Source: Corynebacterium sp. HMSC036D02 (GTDB lineage Bacteria > Actinomycetota > Actinomycetes > Mycobacteriales > Mycobacteriaceae). Taken from it: a stretch of 64,000 nucleotides of DNA. The stretch covers positions 53,079 to 117,078 of the forward strand of contig NZ_KV827680.1 in the NCBI RefSeq assembly GCF_001836165.1, written 5' to 3'. Below the pieces are notes generated by a model. It was not told the origin of the DNA. It did not search any database and worked only from the letters and a program-made list of their open reading frames with translations. Shown piece by piece: positions 25,637 to 36,731 of the stretch. The first letter of the stretch is position 1. Every line of letters begins with the position of its first letter. The position numbers were made by a program, and so were the translations under genes.

Positions 25637-26536
25637 CTAGTCACCGATCTGGTCGCGTCCACGCTTGACGATCTTGTCATCTACCTGATCAACGAGCTCG
25701 TGATCCTTGTTGGTGTACTCAAACTTGGAGAGCACGTAGCGCATCGCGTTAATGCGGGCGCGCTTCTTATCGTTGGACTTAATGGTGATCCACGGAGACT
25801 CTTCAGTATCCGTGTAGCGGAACTGCTCCTCCTTGGCGCGGGTGTAATCATCCCACTTATCTAGCGATGCCAAGTCCATGGGCGAAAGCTTCCACTGACG
25901 GACGGGGTCGATCTGGCGAATAGCAAAGCGGGTGCGCTGCTCCTTGCGGGTCACGGAGAACCACAGCTTGGTAAGCGAAATACCAGAGCCCAGAAGCATA
26001 TTCTCCAGCATCGGCACCTCACGCAAGAATTCCGCGTGCTGCGACTCCGTACAGAAGCCCATGACACGCTCCACACCGGAGCGGTTGTACCAGGAGCGGT
26101 CAAAGAAGACGATTTCACCGCCGGACGGGAAGTGTTGAATATAGCGCTGGAAGTACCACGAGGTGGACTCGCGCGGGGATGGCTTCTCTAGCGCTACGGT
26201 GCGTGCACCACGCGGGTTGAGGTGCTCGTTGAAGCGTTTAATGGTGCCACCCTTGCCCGCGGCATCGCGGCCTTCAAAAAGGATGATGTGGCGCTGGCCG
26301 GTTTCCTTGGTCCAGTTCTGCCACTTCAGCAGCTCTATCTGCAGGGCGCGCTTGATGGACTCGTACTCATCGCGCGTCATGCGCTCTTCGTAGGGGTAGT
26401 TCTCGCGCCAGGTCTCGACGGGCGAGCCATCCGGCATGATCAGCGAAGGATCATCTTCATCAGAGTCATCGACGACGTAGCCGTCGGTCTGTGCAAGGTC
26501 GATCTCGGGGAGTTCGTCGTCTTTAATGTCAGCCAT
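25637..26536 (-). CDS. ppk2: polyphosphate kinase 2
   Basis: 299-aa class I PPK2. Walker A-like E-G-R-D-A-A-G-K-G-G is at 88-97, Walker B/lid D-R-S-W-Y-N-R-S-G-V-E-R-V-M-G-F near 150, with the lid R-x-x-D-P near 210. An acidic N-terminal extension of about 40 residues precedes it. These enzymes use polyphosphate to phosphorylate nucleotides, or the reverse. It lies downstream of the porA/porH-like genes but behind their terminator, as in C. glutamicum where ppk2 flanks the por locus. Confidence 0.9.
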   Translation of the reverse strand: MADIKDDELPEIDLAQTDGYVVDDSDEDDPSLIMPDGSPVETWRENYPYEERMTRDEYESIKRALQIELLKWQNWTKETGQRHIILFEGRDAAGKGGTIKRFNEHLNPRGARTVALEKPSPRESTSWYFQRYIQHFPSGGEIVFFDRSWYNRSGVERVMGFCTESQHAEFLREVPMLENMLLGSGISLTKLWFSVTRKEQRTRFAIRQIDPVRQWKLSPMDLASLDKWDDYTRAKEEQFRYTDTEESPWITIKSNDKKRARINAMRYVLSKFEYTNKDHELVDQVDDKIVKRGRDQIGD

Positions 26537-26620
26537 ACTTTTAGTTTAACCCGAACCAACACCACAAGTGCCCTAAACCTTCGCAGTTACCCCTTCCCTC
26601 AAGACAGCAATCAAAACGAA

Positions 26621-26651
26621 AAGAAGGCCTACCGAAACGGTAGGCCTTCTT
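26621..26651 (-). terminator. terminator of the porH-porA unit
   Basis: A 14-bp perfect stem with an AAA loop, about 39 nt downstream of the porA-like stop on the minus strand. It separates the abundant small-protein transcript from ppk2. Confidence 0.85.
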
Positions 26652-26689
26652 GCTTCAGTGAGCTTTAAAGCTCAGAGCTGAGGTTGTTC

Positions 26690-26845
26690 TTAAACGAACA
26701 TGCCGATCAGCTGGGAAGCGCCGTCAGCGATGGACACAAACGGGGAAACGATGCCGCGGAATACCTCGAAGATCTGAGCGAAAGGCAGAATAGCGACGGA
26801 AAGACCCTCAGCGAATGCGGAAGAGCCAGCAAAGAATTCAGACAT
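26690..26845 (-). CDS. porA: PorA-like very small cell-envelope channel protein
   Basis: 51 aa: no signal peptide, one amphipathic helical stretch rich in F, I, V, S and A (about 10-45), and a start with GGAG about 6 nt upstream. Corynebacterial PorA/PorH are 45-60 residue proteins without signal peptides that form hetero-oligomeric channels in the mycomembrane and carry O-linked mycolates on serine. The sequence itself is not strongly conserved. The call rests on size, amphipathicity, partner gene and locus (ppk2-porA-porH-groEL). Confidence 0.65.
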   Translation of the reverse strand: MSEFFAGSSAFAEGLSVAILPFAQIFEVFRGIVSPFVSIADGASQLIGMFV

Positions 26846-26877
26846 AGTGTCTCCTTAAGAGTTGTATGTAGTGTGGA

Positions 26878-27081
26878 TTACTTGGAGGACAGCTGGGAGG
26901 AGCCAGCGAAGATGTTCAGGCCCTGCAGGGAGTTGAGGCCGGTCTCAGCAGCGTTGGAGTTGCCACCGTTAGCAGTAGCAAAGACGTCGATGAACTTGAT
27001 GAAGCCATCGAACACCTTGCCCCAGCCCTGCCAGGTGTCAACAAAGTTGTCGAGGTGAGTCTGAATGAGGGAGAGATCCAT
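26878..27081 (-). CDS. porH: PorH-like small channel-forming protein
   Basis: 67 aa starting M-D-L-S-L, the characteristic PorH N-terminus. An amphipathic helix with alternating aromatic residues (W18, W21, F25, F28) follows, then an N/G/S-rich segment. No signal peptide. AGGAG lies 7 nt before the ATG. It forms a unit with the porA-like gene 32 bp downstream. In C. glutamicum PorH and PorA are both required for the main cation channel of the outer mycolate layer; the same role is inferred. Confidence 0.75.
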   Translation of the reverse strand: MDLSLIQTHLDNFVDTWQGWGKVFDGFIKFIDVFATANGGNSNAAETGLNSLQGLNIFAGSSQLSSK

Positions 27082-27298
27082 AATGAACTCCTATTTTAGG
27101 TCCGAAGCTATTCATTGCCCCGGAGGGGTTTGCAGTTTGCAGACACCCTCGGTGGGCGTCACAAGAAGTATTTTGGCACAAGATGACAACAAATCAAGTT
27201 CGTTTGGGCCACAAGTTTCGCCAATTCTAAACCTCGGCAATCGACACTCGAGCGCTCCATCACCTTCCCCGCTAACGGGGCGCACACTTTAAAAACGT

Positions 27299-27304
27299 AT
27301 TCTA
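27299..27304 (-). promoter_or_regulatory. candidate porH promoter -10
   Basis: Minus-strand TAGAAT with an A/T-rich T-T-T-C-A-T segment about 15-20 bp upstream as a weak -35. It is about 220 bp before the porH start, implying a long 5' leader. Confidence 0.35.
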
Positions 27305-27610
27305 ACTGGGGTTTTATGAAAGGCGCAGGGATTAAGCTGCGAAAACCTCACGGCATTGCGTAACGTTTTTCGCTCTAGCAAGCGATAGCCTTTAGCCATT
27401 CTCTTTCAACCGCATCAGTTTCTGCTGAAAATAATTCTTGAAGGGGCACCCCCATCTGGGGGTCTAAAGTTAATGGTGGGACGCCTGTTACTAAAGGGAG
27501 TGGAGCCACACTCCTCGCCGTGATTTATATGGTGAGGTGCAAATCTCTCATATTGATACCGAAAAGCTCTCAAAGAGCACATCTGAAGAGCGAAGTGGCC
27601 GAGACACGCC

Positions 27611-27655
27611 GAAGCGCCCCACAAACAGCGTTTATCGCCATTTGTGGGGCGCTTC
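27611..27655 (-). terminator. hairpin downstream of groEL
   Basis: 15-bp perfect stem (27611-27625 with 27641-27655) with a 15-nt loop, 64 nt past the groEL stop. No clear T-tract on the minus strand; it may also stabilise the transcript 3' end. Confidence 0.6.
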
Positions 27656-27718
27656 AATTCCTTGATGGTTCGGCTCCATCGTCTGCCGCTAGGGCGACGT
27701 ACGGGGCCTTCAGGAGGC

Positions 27719-29401
<1,683 letters not shown>

Positions 29402-29487
29402 TCACGTCTGATCTATGACGGACGCCCGCGACGGCACGGCTGGCGAGTGTTCTCCAGCCCCAACCACATAGATGACTCTGTTTATTT

Positions 29488-29514
29488 CTGGCACTTGCCA
29501 TGTGGAAGTGCTAG
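29488..29514 (-). promoter_or_regulatory. CIRCE-like HrcA operator upstream of groEL
   Basis: Inverted repeat 9-9-9 matching the CIRCE pattern T-T-A-G-C-A-C-T-C-N9-G-A-G-T-G-C-T-A-A with about four mismatches. A further half-like C-T-G-G-C-A-C-T-C occurs at 29524-29532. It lies about 125-150 bp before the groEL start. Confidence 0.7.
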
Positions 29515-29572
29515 CGACCATTCTGGCACTCAGACCTACCGACTGCAAGGTTCAACACGAACGCTATAAGCG

Positions 29573-29600
29573 AACGGGCGGTGCAAAAACACCGCCCGTT
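29573..29600 (-). terminator. hairpin downstream of the OPT gene
   Basis: 11-bp GC-rich stem (29573-29583 with 29590-29600), loop of 6 A-rich bases, 40 nt after the OPT stop. Confidence 0.65.
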
Positions 29601-29614
29601 TGATCGAACCGCCC
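29599..29614. repeat. solo right-arm-like remnant of the 66-nt palindromic family
   Basis: 16 nt matching 14 of 16 bases of the family right arm T-T-T-G-A-T-C-G-A-A-A-C-G-T-C-C, with no left arm nearby. It could be a decayed copy or chance. Confidence 0.3.
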
Positions 29615-29639
29615 TTTAAAAAGAACCAATCACGCTGTC

Positions 29640-31612
29640 TTAAGAAGCAGCCTTCTTCGCCGTCCACTTATATGCCGCAGCGATACCGCCAACGAAGAGG
29701 ATGACGCCAACGAACTTGGCTCCCGTGCCGCCCTCGAAGATCTCCAGCGGGGAGTCGCCGGCCGATGCCGCGATAATGCCCGCGTTGACCACACCGAAGA
29801 GGGACTCGCCCACGATGAGGCCGGTGGCCAGCAACGTACCCATGCGCTTGACAAAATCCGGCTTGGACTGGCGTGCCGCCCAACGGTTGTAGAAGTAGCC
29901 CAAGAACGCACCAATCGGCACCACAATGGTGATCGCCGCCGGCAGGTACATGCCCATGCCCACTGCCAGCGGGGACAGGGAGTACTTGTCGGTGAAGTGG
30001 CGCAGGCACTCATCCACGATGATGATGACGGCACCAATCGCCGCGCCCAGACCAATGAGATCCCACGGCAGGGAGTTATCGAAAATACCGGAGGCCACCG
30101 AGGACATCAGCGCAGCCTGCGGTGCGGCCAGTGCATCCTCGCCAGCGCCTTCCATGCCCTGGAAGCCAAAGCCGGTGAGCATGACCTGGAGAATCGGCGG
30201 GATCACCAAGGAACCGAAGAGGACACCAATGATGAGCGCTACCTGTTGCTTCCACGGTGTCGCGCCAACCAGCTGACCAGTCTTGAGGTCCTGCAGGTTG
30301 TCATTGGAAATGGTCGCGATGCCGAAGACAATGGCCGCGGTAAACAGCGTATAAGCCACCAGCGAGAGCGGCTCCGCATCCGTACCGCGGGTCACGGCGG
30401 CAATCAGCAGCGCAGCGGCGATGACCGCGATGATGCCAATCGAGGAGATCGGCGAGTTAGAAGCGCCAATGAGGCCCGCCATGTAGCCACACACCGACGC
30501 GATAACGAGGCCCACCAGCAAGGTGAAGAGTACGGAGACCGTGATCAGCCGCCCATGTGGTCATGAATATCGGTACCGCGCACGAAGTTCCACAGCAGCA
30601 AGCCAATCGGAACCATCAGGACCAGGATGGTGCCAATGACATAGGGCGCTGGAATATCGCGCTCCTCCACTGCCATTTGCTGGCCATCCTTACGGTTGCG
30701 GGAGGAGGCGAAGGACTCAGCCATGCCTTTGGCAATCGGGCCCGCAATCTTAACCAACGTCCATACGGCCGCGATGGCCATGGTGCCCACGCCGATGAAG
30801 CGGATCCTATCGGAGAAGACCGTATCCACGGTCTCCATGATGGCAGCCGGATCACCCAGGCCCTCACCACCGGTCAGGATGGGCAGCAGGATGAGGTAAG
30901 AAATAACCACGCCGACGAGCATGGCGATACCCACGGCCAGACCCACGAGGTGGCCCACGCCGACCAGCGCCAGCGAGAGGGAGGTGCCCAGCGTCGTCGC
31001 GCCCGAGCCGAATTTGAAGTAGGTGGCCACCTCAGAGGCAGCCGCCTTCATTGCCGCGAGCAAAGCCATGAGCGCGGAGAGGATGCCACCGAAGACGATG
31101 ACGCGCAGGCCCTTCGCGTTTTCCTCATGGGCGGCCTCGCCGTCCTCACCGGAGCTATCGCCCACCTTGAGGACCTCGGCCGCGGCCACGCCCTCCGGGT
31201 AGGGCAGGTCCGAGCCCGTCACCAGCGCACGGCGCAGCGGGATGGAGTACATCACGCCGAGCACACCACCGATGGCGCACACTGCGGCGGTATCAATGAA
31301 GGAAAAGCCCTGCCAATAGCCCACCATCACCAGGCCCGGGAGCACGAAGATGATGGCGGACAAGGTACCGGCTGCCGACGCGATGGTCTGCACAATGTTG
31401 TTCTCTTTAACGTTGTGCCCGGCAAAGCGGCGCAGCACCGCCATGGAAATCACGGCGGCAGGAATGGACGTGGCAAATGTCAGGCCTACTTTGAGGCCGA
31501 GATACACGTTGGCGGCAGTAAAGATCAGAGTGATGAGTCCACCGATAATAATGCCGCGCAGCGTGAGCTCGCGGAGCGTGGACTGGGAACCTTCGGCGGT
31601 CGTCGTCGCCAT
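29640..31612 (-). pseudogene. OPT-family oligopeptide transporter, split by a frameshift
   Basis: Two open frames encode consecutive halves of one OPT transporter. 30545-31612 gives the N-terminal 355 aa (about eight helices) and 29640-30521 the C-terminal 293 aa. The first frame ends H-D-H-M-G-G then TGA. Adding one C after GGC-GGC near 30546-30548 would continue it as L-I-T-V-S-V-L-F-T-L-L-V-G, in frame with the second half. The combined ~655 aa is the normal family length. OPT proteins import peptides or metal-chelates. Either a genuine 1-nt deletion in a homopolymer-free spot or an assembly error. Confidence 0.8.
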
Positions 31613-31708
31613 GTCAGGTCCTTTCTAAGGAATAGTTACTAGAACCCGGAATATATTACTCCCTACTTGTCGATAGACCGATTCGGGGATACGAGTAGGT
31701 TGGAGGGC

Positions 31709-33076
31709 ATGACCAAGATTTCTGAGTTTGTCAGCAACGACCGCGATACCATTTTCCAGCAGCTCAAGGAGCTCGTCTCCTTCAATTCCGTTCACAACGA
31801 GCCGGGTCTAGAGGACCAGACCGCGAAGGCGGCGGAGTGGGTTCACGCAGCGCTTGTCGACGTCGGCTTCACCCCCGAAGCCATCACCACCGCTGATGGT
31901 TCCACGGCGATCGTCGCCAAGCGCCCCGGCAAGGAGGGCGCGAAGACGGTGCTGCTCTACTCGCACTATGACGTGGTGCCCGCCGGCAACCCGGAGGCCT
32001 GGGATTCCGATCCTTTCACCCTGACTGAGCGCGATGGCCGCTGGTACGGCCGCGGCGCCGCGGACTGCAAGGGCAACGTCGCTATGCACCTGGCGGCACT
32101 GCGCGCGCTCGACGCCCACGGTGGAACCGACCTTAACCTCACCGTGCTTATTGAGGGTTCCGAGGAACGCGGCGGCGAGGGCCTGTCCGCGCTCATCGAG
32201 GAACGCCCGGAGCTTTTTGCTGCCGACGCCATCCTCATCGCCGATGCCGGCAACGCCAAGGTGGGTGTGCCGACGCTGACGACCTCCCTGCGCGGCGGCT
32301 CCCAGATCAACGTCAAGGTCTCCACCCTCCACTCTGCCGTGCACTCCGGCCAGTTCGGCGGCGCGGCTCCCGACGCCGTCAAGGCGCTCATGCGCGCGCT
32401 GGATTCCCTGACGGATGAGTACGGCCGCACGACTATCGACGGCGTCGATTGTGCGGGCACCTGGCCGCTGGCCGAGGGCCAGGACACCGCCTACAGCGAG
32501 GAGAACTTCCGCGCCGACGCGCAGATGCTTGAGGGCACCGAAATCATGGGCGCGAAGGATCCGGCCGGTGCCACCGCCATCGCGGATATGATTTGGGCCC
32601 GCCCGGCGATTACCGTCACCGGTTTTACCTCCACCCCGGTGGCCGAGGCCGTCAACGCCGTGCCCGCTACCGCCGAGGCCAACATCAACCTGCGCACCCC
32701 CGCCACCATGGATCCCCGCACCACCGCGGAGGCCATGGCCGAGCACCTAAAGAAGCACGTCCCGTGGGGCGCACACATCGAGGTCACCATCCTGGAGGCC
32801 AACCTGGGCTTCGAAACCGATCCGGCAAAGCCCGCCGTGGCTCAACTCGGCGAGTGCCTCGGCGAGGCCTTCGGGGCCGAGACCATCACCCAGGGCATGG
32901 GCGGATCCATCCCGCTGACCGTAGAGCTGCAGGAGAAGCACCCGAATGCGGAGATCGCGCTCTTTGGCGTCGAGGAGCCGCAGTGCACCATTCACTCCGC
33001 CAATGAGTCGGTCGACCCGAGCGAAATTGAAAAGATCGCCATCGCCGAAGCGCTCTTCCTCCAGCGCTTCGCTTAA
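31709..33076 (+). CDS. M20-family dipeptidase/metallopeptidase
   Basis: 455 aa from ATG 31709, next to a GGAGG; a TTG at 31667 is less likely. Metal and catalytic motifs are S-H-Y-D-V-V-P near 90, G-R-G-A-A-D-C-K-G-N near 118, E-G-S-E-E-R-G-G-E near 152, D-A-G-N near 188, and a dimerisation lid domain in the middle. It cleaves dipeptides or aminoacyl conjugates in the cytosol with two zinc ions. It is divergent from the OPT peptide transporter, which suggests uptake and cleavage of peptides once worked together. Confidence 0.9.
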   Translation: MTKISEFVSNDRDTIFQQLKELVSFNSVHNEPGLEDQTAKAAEWVHAALVDVGFTPEAITTADGSTAIVAKRPGKEGAKTVLLYSHYDVVPAGNPEAWDSDPFTLTERDGRWYGRGAADCKGNVAMHLAALRALDAHGGTDLNLTVLIEGSEERGGEGLSALIEERPELFAADAILIADAGNAKVGVPTLTTSLRGGSQINVKVSTLHSAVHSGQFGGAAPDAVKALMRALDSLTDEYGRTTIDGVDCAGTWPLAEGQDTAYSEENFRADAQMLEGTEIMGAKDPAGATAIADMIWARPAITVTGFTSTPVAEAVNAVPATAEANINLRTPATMDPRTTAEAMAEHLKKHVPWGAHIEVTILEANLGFETDPAKPAVAQLGECLGEAFGAETITQGMGGSIPLTVELQEKHPNAEIALFGVEEPQCTIHSANESVDPSEIEKIAIAEALFLQRFA

Positions 33077-33259
33077 GTGGCGCGATCCCGCTCGGCAGAG
33101 CCATCCGCCGGGCGGGGTCCCGCTTCCTTCCGGATGCACTCTGGACGCGCTGTTGGTGACGTGGCGGAACGCCAACAGGAGACGCATTTATAACTGGATG
33201 AAACGAAAATGTGAAAATTGGGATTTCAGACTGTATCGTGAGCATTAGTGAACGCCCGC

Positions 33260-33308
33260 CAGTGCGGTGGGTTTAGCCCAGTCCCCCGACAAGGAAAGGA
33301 CGCCACTG
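33260..33308 (+). promoter_or_regulatory. possible structured leader before mrpA
   Basis: C-A-G-T-G (33260-33264) can pair with C-A-C-T-G (33304-33308), enclosing a small GGGTTTAGCCC hairpin and the purine-rich ribosome-site-like AAGGAAAGG. It might cover the ribosome site, but no known riboswitch class was recognised. Confidence 0.2.
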
Positions 33309-33315
33309 CAACCTC

Positions 33316-36231
33316 GTGCTCACCCTCTTTTGCGCTTTGGTCATCGCCACCATTGCTGCCCCATTCCTCATTTTCTACCTTGGCCGCCGCGCCTTCGGGC
33401 TTTTGGCAATCGCGCCCGCGGTCGGCTTCTTCTGGGTACTCCAGCAGCTCACCACTGGCACGCTACGCAACGGCAACCAGCTGGCTTATGACCTCAACTG
33501 GATGCCGGCGGCACACCTGAACATCAGCTTCCGCATGGACGCGCTTTCCGCGTTATTCAGCCTCATCATCCTGGGAGTAGGCGCGCTGGTCTTGCTGTAT
33601 TGCTGGGGCTATTTCGACCATTCCCGGCGGCGCCTCGCCCTCTTCGGTGGCCAGATGGTGGGCTTTGCCACGGCCATGTATGGCTTGGTCATTTCCGATA
33701 ATTTCCTGCTGCTCTACGTCTTCTGGGAAATCACCTCCCTGCTGTCTTTCCTCTTGGTGAGCTACTACGGCGAGCGTGCCTCGTCGCGTCGATCAGCGCA
33801 GCAGGCCCTCATGGTGACCGTTCTGGGCGGCCTCGCCATGTTGGTGGGTATCACCCTCCTCGGCCGCCAGACCGGCGCGTGGTCTTTAAGCGGTATCGCC
33901 GCCACCGAAGACCTCGCCAACACCCCCTACCTCACCGTGGCCATCGTGCTGATTCTCTGCGGTGCGCTCTCCAAGTCCGCCATCGCCCCGGCCCACTTCT
34001 GGCTGCCCGGCGCCATGGCCGCGCCGACCCCAGTCTCGGCCTACCTGCACTCCGCGGCGATGGTGAAGGCCGGCATCTACCTCGTCGCGCGCCTTGCCCC
34101 CTCGGTGCATGACATTTCTACCTGGCACCTCGTGGTCATCCCCCTTGGCGCTTTCACCATGTTGCTCGGTGGCTGGATGGCGCTCAAGCAGCGCGACCTG
34201 AAGCTGGTTCTGGCCTACGGTACCGTCTCGCAGCTGGGCTTTATCACCGCCATCATCGCCATCGGATCCCGCGAGGCCATGCAGGCAGGGTTGGCGCTGA
34301 CCTTCGCGCACTCCCTCTTCAAGGCCGCGCTCTTCATGATCGTCGGCGCTATCGACCATTCGACGGGGACCCGGGACATCGACAAGCTTGCGGGCCTGGG
34401 CAAGAAGAAACCCGCGCTGTACATCCTGGCCCTCCTCCCCGCGATGTCTATGGCCGGTATCCCGCCGCTGCTGGGCTTCGTGTCCAAGGAGGCCACGCTC
34501 GAGGCGATCATGCACGAGGAGCTCTTGGTCGGCATGCCGCGCAACATGCTGCTCGTGACGGTCGTCGTCGGCTCCGCGCTGACCATGGCCTATGCGCTGC
34601 GCTTCCTCTGGGGCGCGTTCTCCTCGAAGGGGCAGGAGAAGCCCTCTGAAGCGGTAGCGAATATGCACCACATCGGCCCCTTCCTGTGGATCCCGCCGAC
34701 GGTGCTGACTCTGCTGACCATCTTCTTTGGTCTGCTGCCGCTGCCTTTGTCCCACGGCATCACGCAGCACCTGGACAACACCTTTGGCGCGAAGCACGCG
34801 TCCGAACTAGCGCTATGGCATGGCTTCACCATCCCGTTGCTGCTCTCCGTGGTCATCATCGTCGCCGGTTCTCTCCTGCACTGGCAGCGCCAAGCCCTCA
34901 CGAAGGCCCAGTTCACCTACCCGGCCTTGGGCTCGGCCGATGACTCCTACGACGCCGTCATCAACGCCCTGCGCCAACTCTCCCTGCGCATCACCGCTTC
35001 CACGCAGCGCGGTTCGCTGCAGTTCAACCTCACGGTCATCTTCGCCACCCTCATGGTGCTGCCCATCGTCATGCTCATCAACGGTGATATCACCAACGTG
35101 CACATGATCGTGGCCGAGAACCCTTGGCAGGCCATCGCCGCGGTGATCATCATCATTGCCGCTGTCGCTGCCACCGTGCTGGATAACCGCCTCTCGGGCG
35201 TCATCCTCGTCGGCGTGACCGGCTACGCCTTGTCCTTCATCTTCGCGCTGCAGGGCGCACCGGACTTGGCGCTGACGCAGCTCCTCGTGGAGACCATCAT
35301 TATGGTGCTCTTCATGCTGGTGCTGCGCCGCATGCCGGCGAATACCGAATGGAAGCAGGACCCCAAATCCGGCCGCCTGCGCGCGTGGCTGGCGGTGGGC
35401 GTGGGCCTGGCCGTCACCGTGGTGGGCATGTTCGCCATCAACGCCCGGCGCGAGGAACCCATCTCGCAGTACATGCCGGAATTGGCCAAGGAGATCGGCC
35501 ACGGCGCCAACACGGTCAACGTCTTGCTCGTGGACCTGCGCGCGTGGGATACCTTCGGCGAAATCACGGTGCTCATCATCGCGGCGACGGGTATCGCCTC
35601 GCTGATCTACCGCACGCAGAGTTTCACCCGCTCCTCCCGCCGCCCGACCTTGCAGGTCACCGGCCGCCGCTGGCTGGCCGCGGGCGTGGAATCAGAGAAG
35701 GCGCTCAACCGCTCGCTCATGGTGGACGTGAGCACCCACATCCTCTTCCCCTCGATGATGGTGCTCTCCCTGTACTTCTTCTTCGGCGGCCACAACGCCC
35801 CCGGCGGCGGTTTTGCCGGCGGCCTCGTGGCGGCCTTGGCGCTGATTCTGCGCTACCTGGCGGGCGGGCGCGAAGAGCTCGATGAGGCGCTGCCTCTCGA
35901 CGGCGGCCGCACCATGGCGGTGGGGCTGCTTCTTTCCCTCAGCGCAGTTATCACCCCGATGCTCTTGGGCTATCCGCCCCTGACCACCGGGTACACGAAG
36001 GTCGGCGTGCCGCTCATCGGTGATGTATCCCTGCCTTCGGCGCTGATTTTCGACGCCGGCGTCTACCTCATCGTCGTCGGCCTCACGCTCTACGTCCTGT
36101 CCTCCTTGGGCGCCAAGCTCGATGAGGAAGAAGAGATGCGTAAGCAACGCGCCCGCGACCGCGCCCGCTCCCTGGCACGCCGGGCGAACGAGAAAGAAAC
36201 CACTGCCACTGCAGAGAAAGGACGCGCCTAA
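33316..36231 (+). CDS. mrpA: Mrp-type Na+/H+ antiporter subunit A (fused with MnhB domain)
   Basis: 971 aa, GTG start. The N-terminal 600 residues resemble NADH dehydrogenase subunit 5/L, with F-W-E-I-T-S-L-L-S near 135, the G-A-L-S-K-S-A-I-A-P-x-H-F-W-L-P-G motif near 216 and the K-x-x-D-L-K-L-V-L-A-Y segment. A DUF4040/MbhE-like region follows. The last ~200 residues form an MnhB domain (S-L-Y-F-F-F-G-G-H-N-A-P-G-G-G-F). No separate mrpB exists in the operon. The complex exchanges Na+ for H+ at the membrane. Its stop overlaps the mrpC start. Confidence 0.95.
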   Translation: MLTLFCALVIATIAAPFLIFYLGRRAFGLLAIAPAVGFFWVLQQLTTGTLRNGNQLAYDLNWMPAAHLNISFRMDALSALFSLIILGVGALVLLYCWGYFDHSRRRLALFGGQMVGFATAMYGLVISDNFLLLYVFWEITSLLSFLLVSYYGERASSRRSAQQALMVTVLGGLAMLVGITLLGRQTGAWSLSGIAATEDLANTPYLTVAIVLILCGALSKSAIAPAHFWLPGAMAAPTPVSAYLHSAAMVKAGIYLVARLAPSVHDISTWHLVVIPLGAFTMLLGGWMALKQRDLKLVLAYGTVSQLGFITAIIAIGSREAMQAGLALTFAHSLFKAALFMIVGAIDHSTGTRDIDKLAGLGKKKPALYILALLPAMSMAGIPPLLGFVSKEATLEAIMHEELLVGMPRNMLLVTVVVGSALTMAYALRFLWGAFSSKGQEKPSEAVANMHHIGPFLWIPPTVLTLLTIFFGLLPLPLSHGITQHLDNTFGAKHASELALWHGFTIPLLLSVVIIVAGSLLHWQRQALTKAQFTYPALGSADDSYDAVINALRQLSLRITASTQRGSLQFNLTVIFATLMVLPIVMLINGDITNVHMIVAENPWQAIAAVIIIIAAVAATVLDNRLSGVILVGVTGYALSFIFALQGAPDLALTQLLVETIIMVLFMLVLRRMPANTEWKQDPKSGRLRAWLAVGVGLAVTVVGMFAINARREEPISQYMPELAKEIGHGANTVNVLLVDLRAWDTFGEITVLIIAATGIASLIYRTQSFTRSSRRPTLQVTGRRWLAAGVESEKALNRSLMVDVSTHILFPSMMVLSLYFFFGGHNAPGGGFAGGLVAALALILRYLAGGREELDEALPLDGGRTMAVGLLLSLSAVITPMLLGYPPLTTGYTKVGVPLIGDVSLPSALIFDAGVYLIVVGLTLYVLSSLGAKLDEEEEMRKQRARDRARSLARRANEKETTATAEKGRA

Positions 36232-36731
36232 TGGATGCCAACCTCATGCTCCTACTCGCTGCGGGCGTACTCTGCGGCGCCGGGGTGTACTTGTTGCTAG
36301 ACCGCGCCATGACCAAGATGCTGCTCGGCATCTTGATGCTGGGCAATGGTGCGAACCTCTTCATGCTCATGGCCGGCGGTAAGGCTGGCTCGCCGCCAAT
36401 CGACGGCCGGACTTCCCTGCCCTATGGCGAGGAAATCGCCGATCCACTGGCTCAGGCGATGATCCTCACGGCCATCGTCATTTCGATGGCGCTGACCGGC
36501 TTCATTCTCACGTTGGCCTACCGCCAGTACCGTTACCGCACGGCGGACGTGATTGAGGACGACACCGAGGACACCGCCATCGCGGCGATGGCCTCGCGCC
36601 CAGGCAACGCCTCGGCTGCCCCGGACCACGATGCTTCCAATGACCCGACCACCGGCCGCAACACCAAGGAAGGCGATAAGTTTGGCCCCGAGTTCTTCGA
36701 GGCTCCCGTGAAGGAGGCCACCGATGAGTGA
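36231..36731 (+). CDS. mrpC: Mrp antiporter subunit C
   Basis: 166 aa, NuoK-like. Three helices (about 4-22, 26-48, 77-100) carry G-x-G-x-Y-L-L-L and G-N-G-A-N-L. A family-specific D-P-L-A-Q-A-M-I-L-T-A-I-V-I segment is clear. The C-terminal ~60 residues are hydrophilic and absent in most MrpC proteins. It overlaps mrpA by 1 bp and mrpD by 8 bp. Confidence 0.95.
   Translation: MDANLMLLLAAGVLCGAGVYLLLDRAMTKMLLGILMLGNGANLFMLMAGGKAGSPPIDGRTSLPYGEEIADPLAQAMILTAIVISMALTGFILTLAYRQYRYRTADVIEDDTEDTAIAAMASRPGNASAAPDHDASNDPTTGRNTKEGDKFGPEFFEAPVKEATDE

Larger units (their letters stand above)
27082..27718. other. gene-free region between porH and groEL
   Basis: 637 bp without a credible gene. It holds a candidate minus-strand -10 TAGAAT (27299-27304), which would give a roughly 200-nt leader before porH. 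It also has a small hairpin at 27446-27463 and the groEL terminator hairpin at 27611-27655. Open frames here lack a ribosome site or are antisense to groEL. The long A/T-rich leader is compatible with a strongly expressed porin transcript. Confidence 0.6.

Noticed and set aside
30557..31642. 361-aa plus-strand frame over the OPT gene
   Set aside because: H/G/R-rich antisense shadow; the minus strand has clear transmembrane and OPT sequence.
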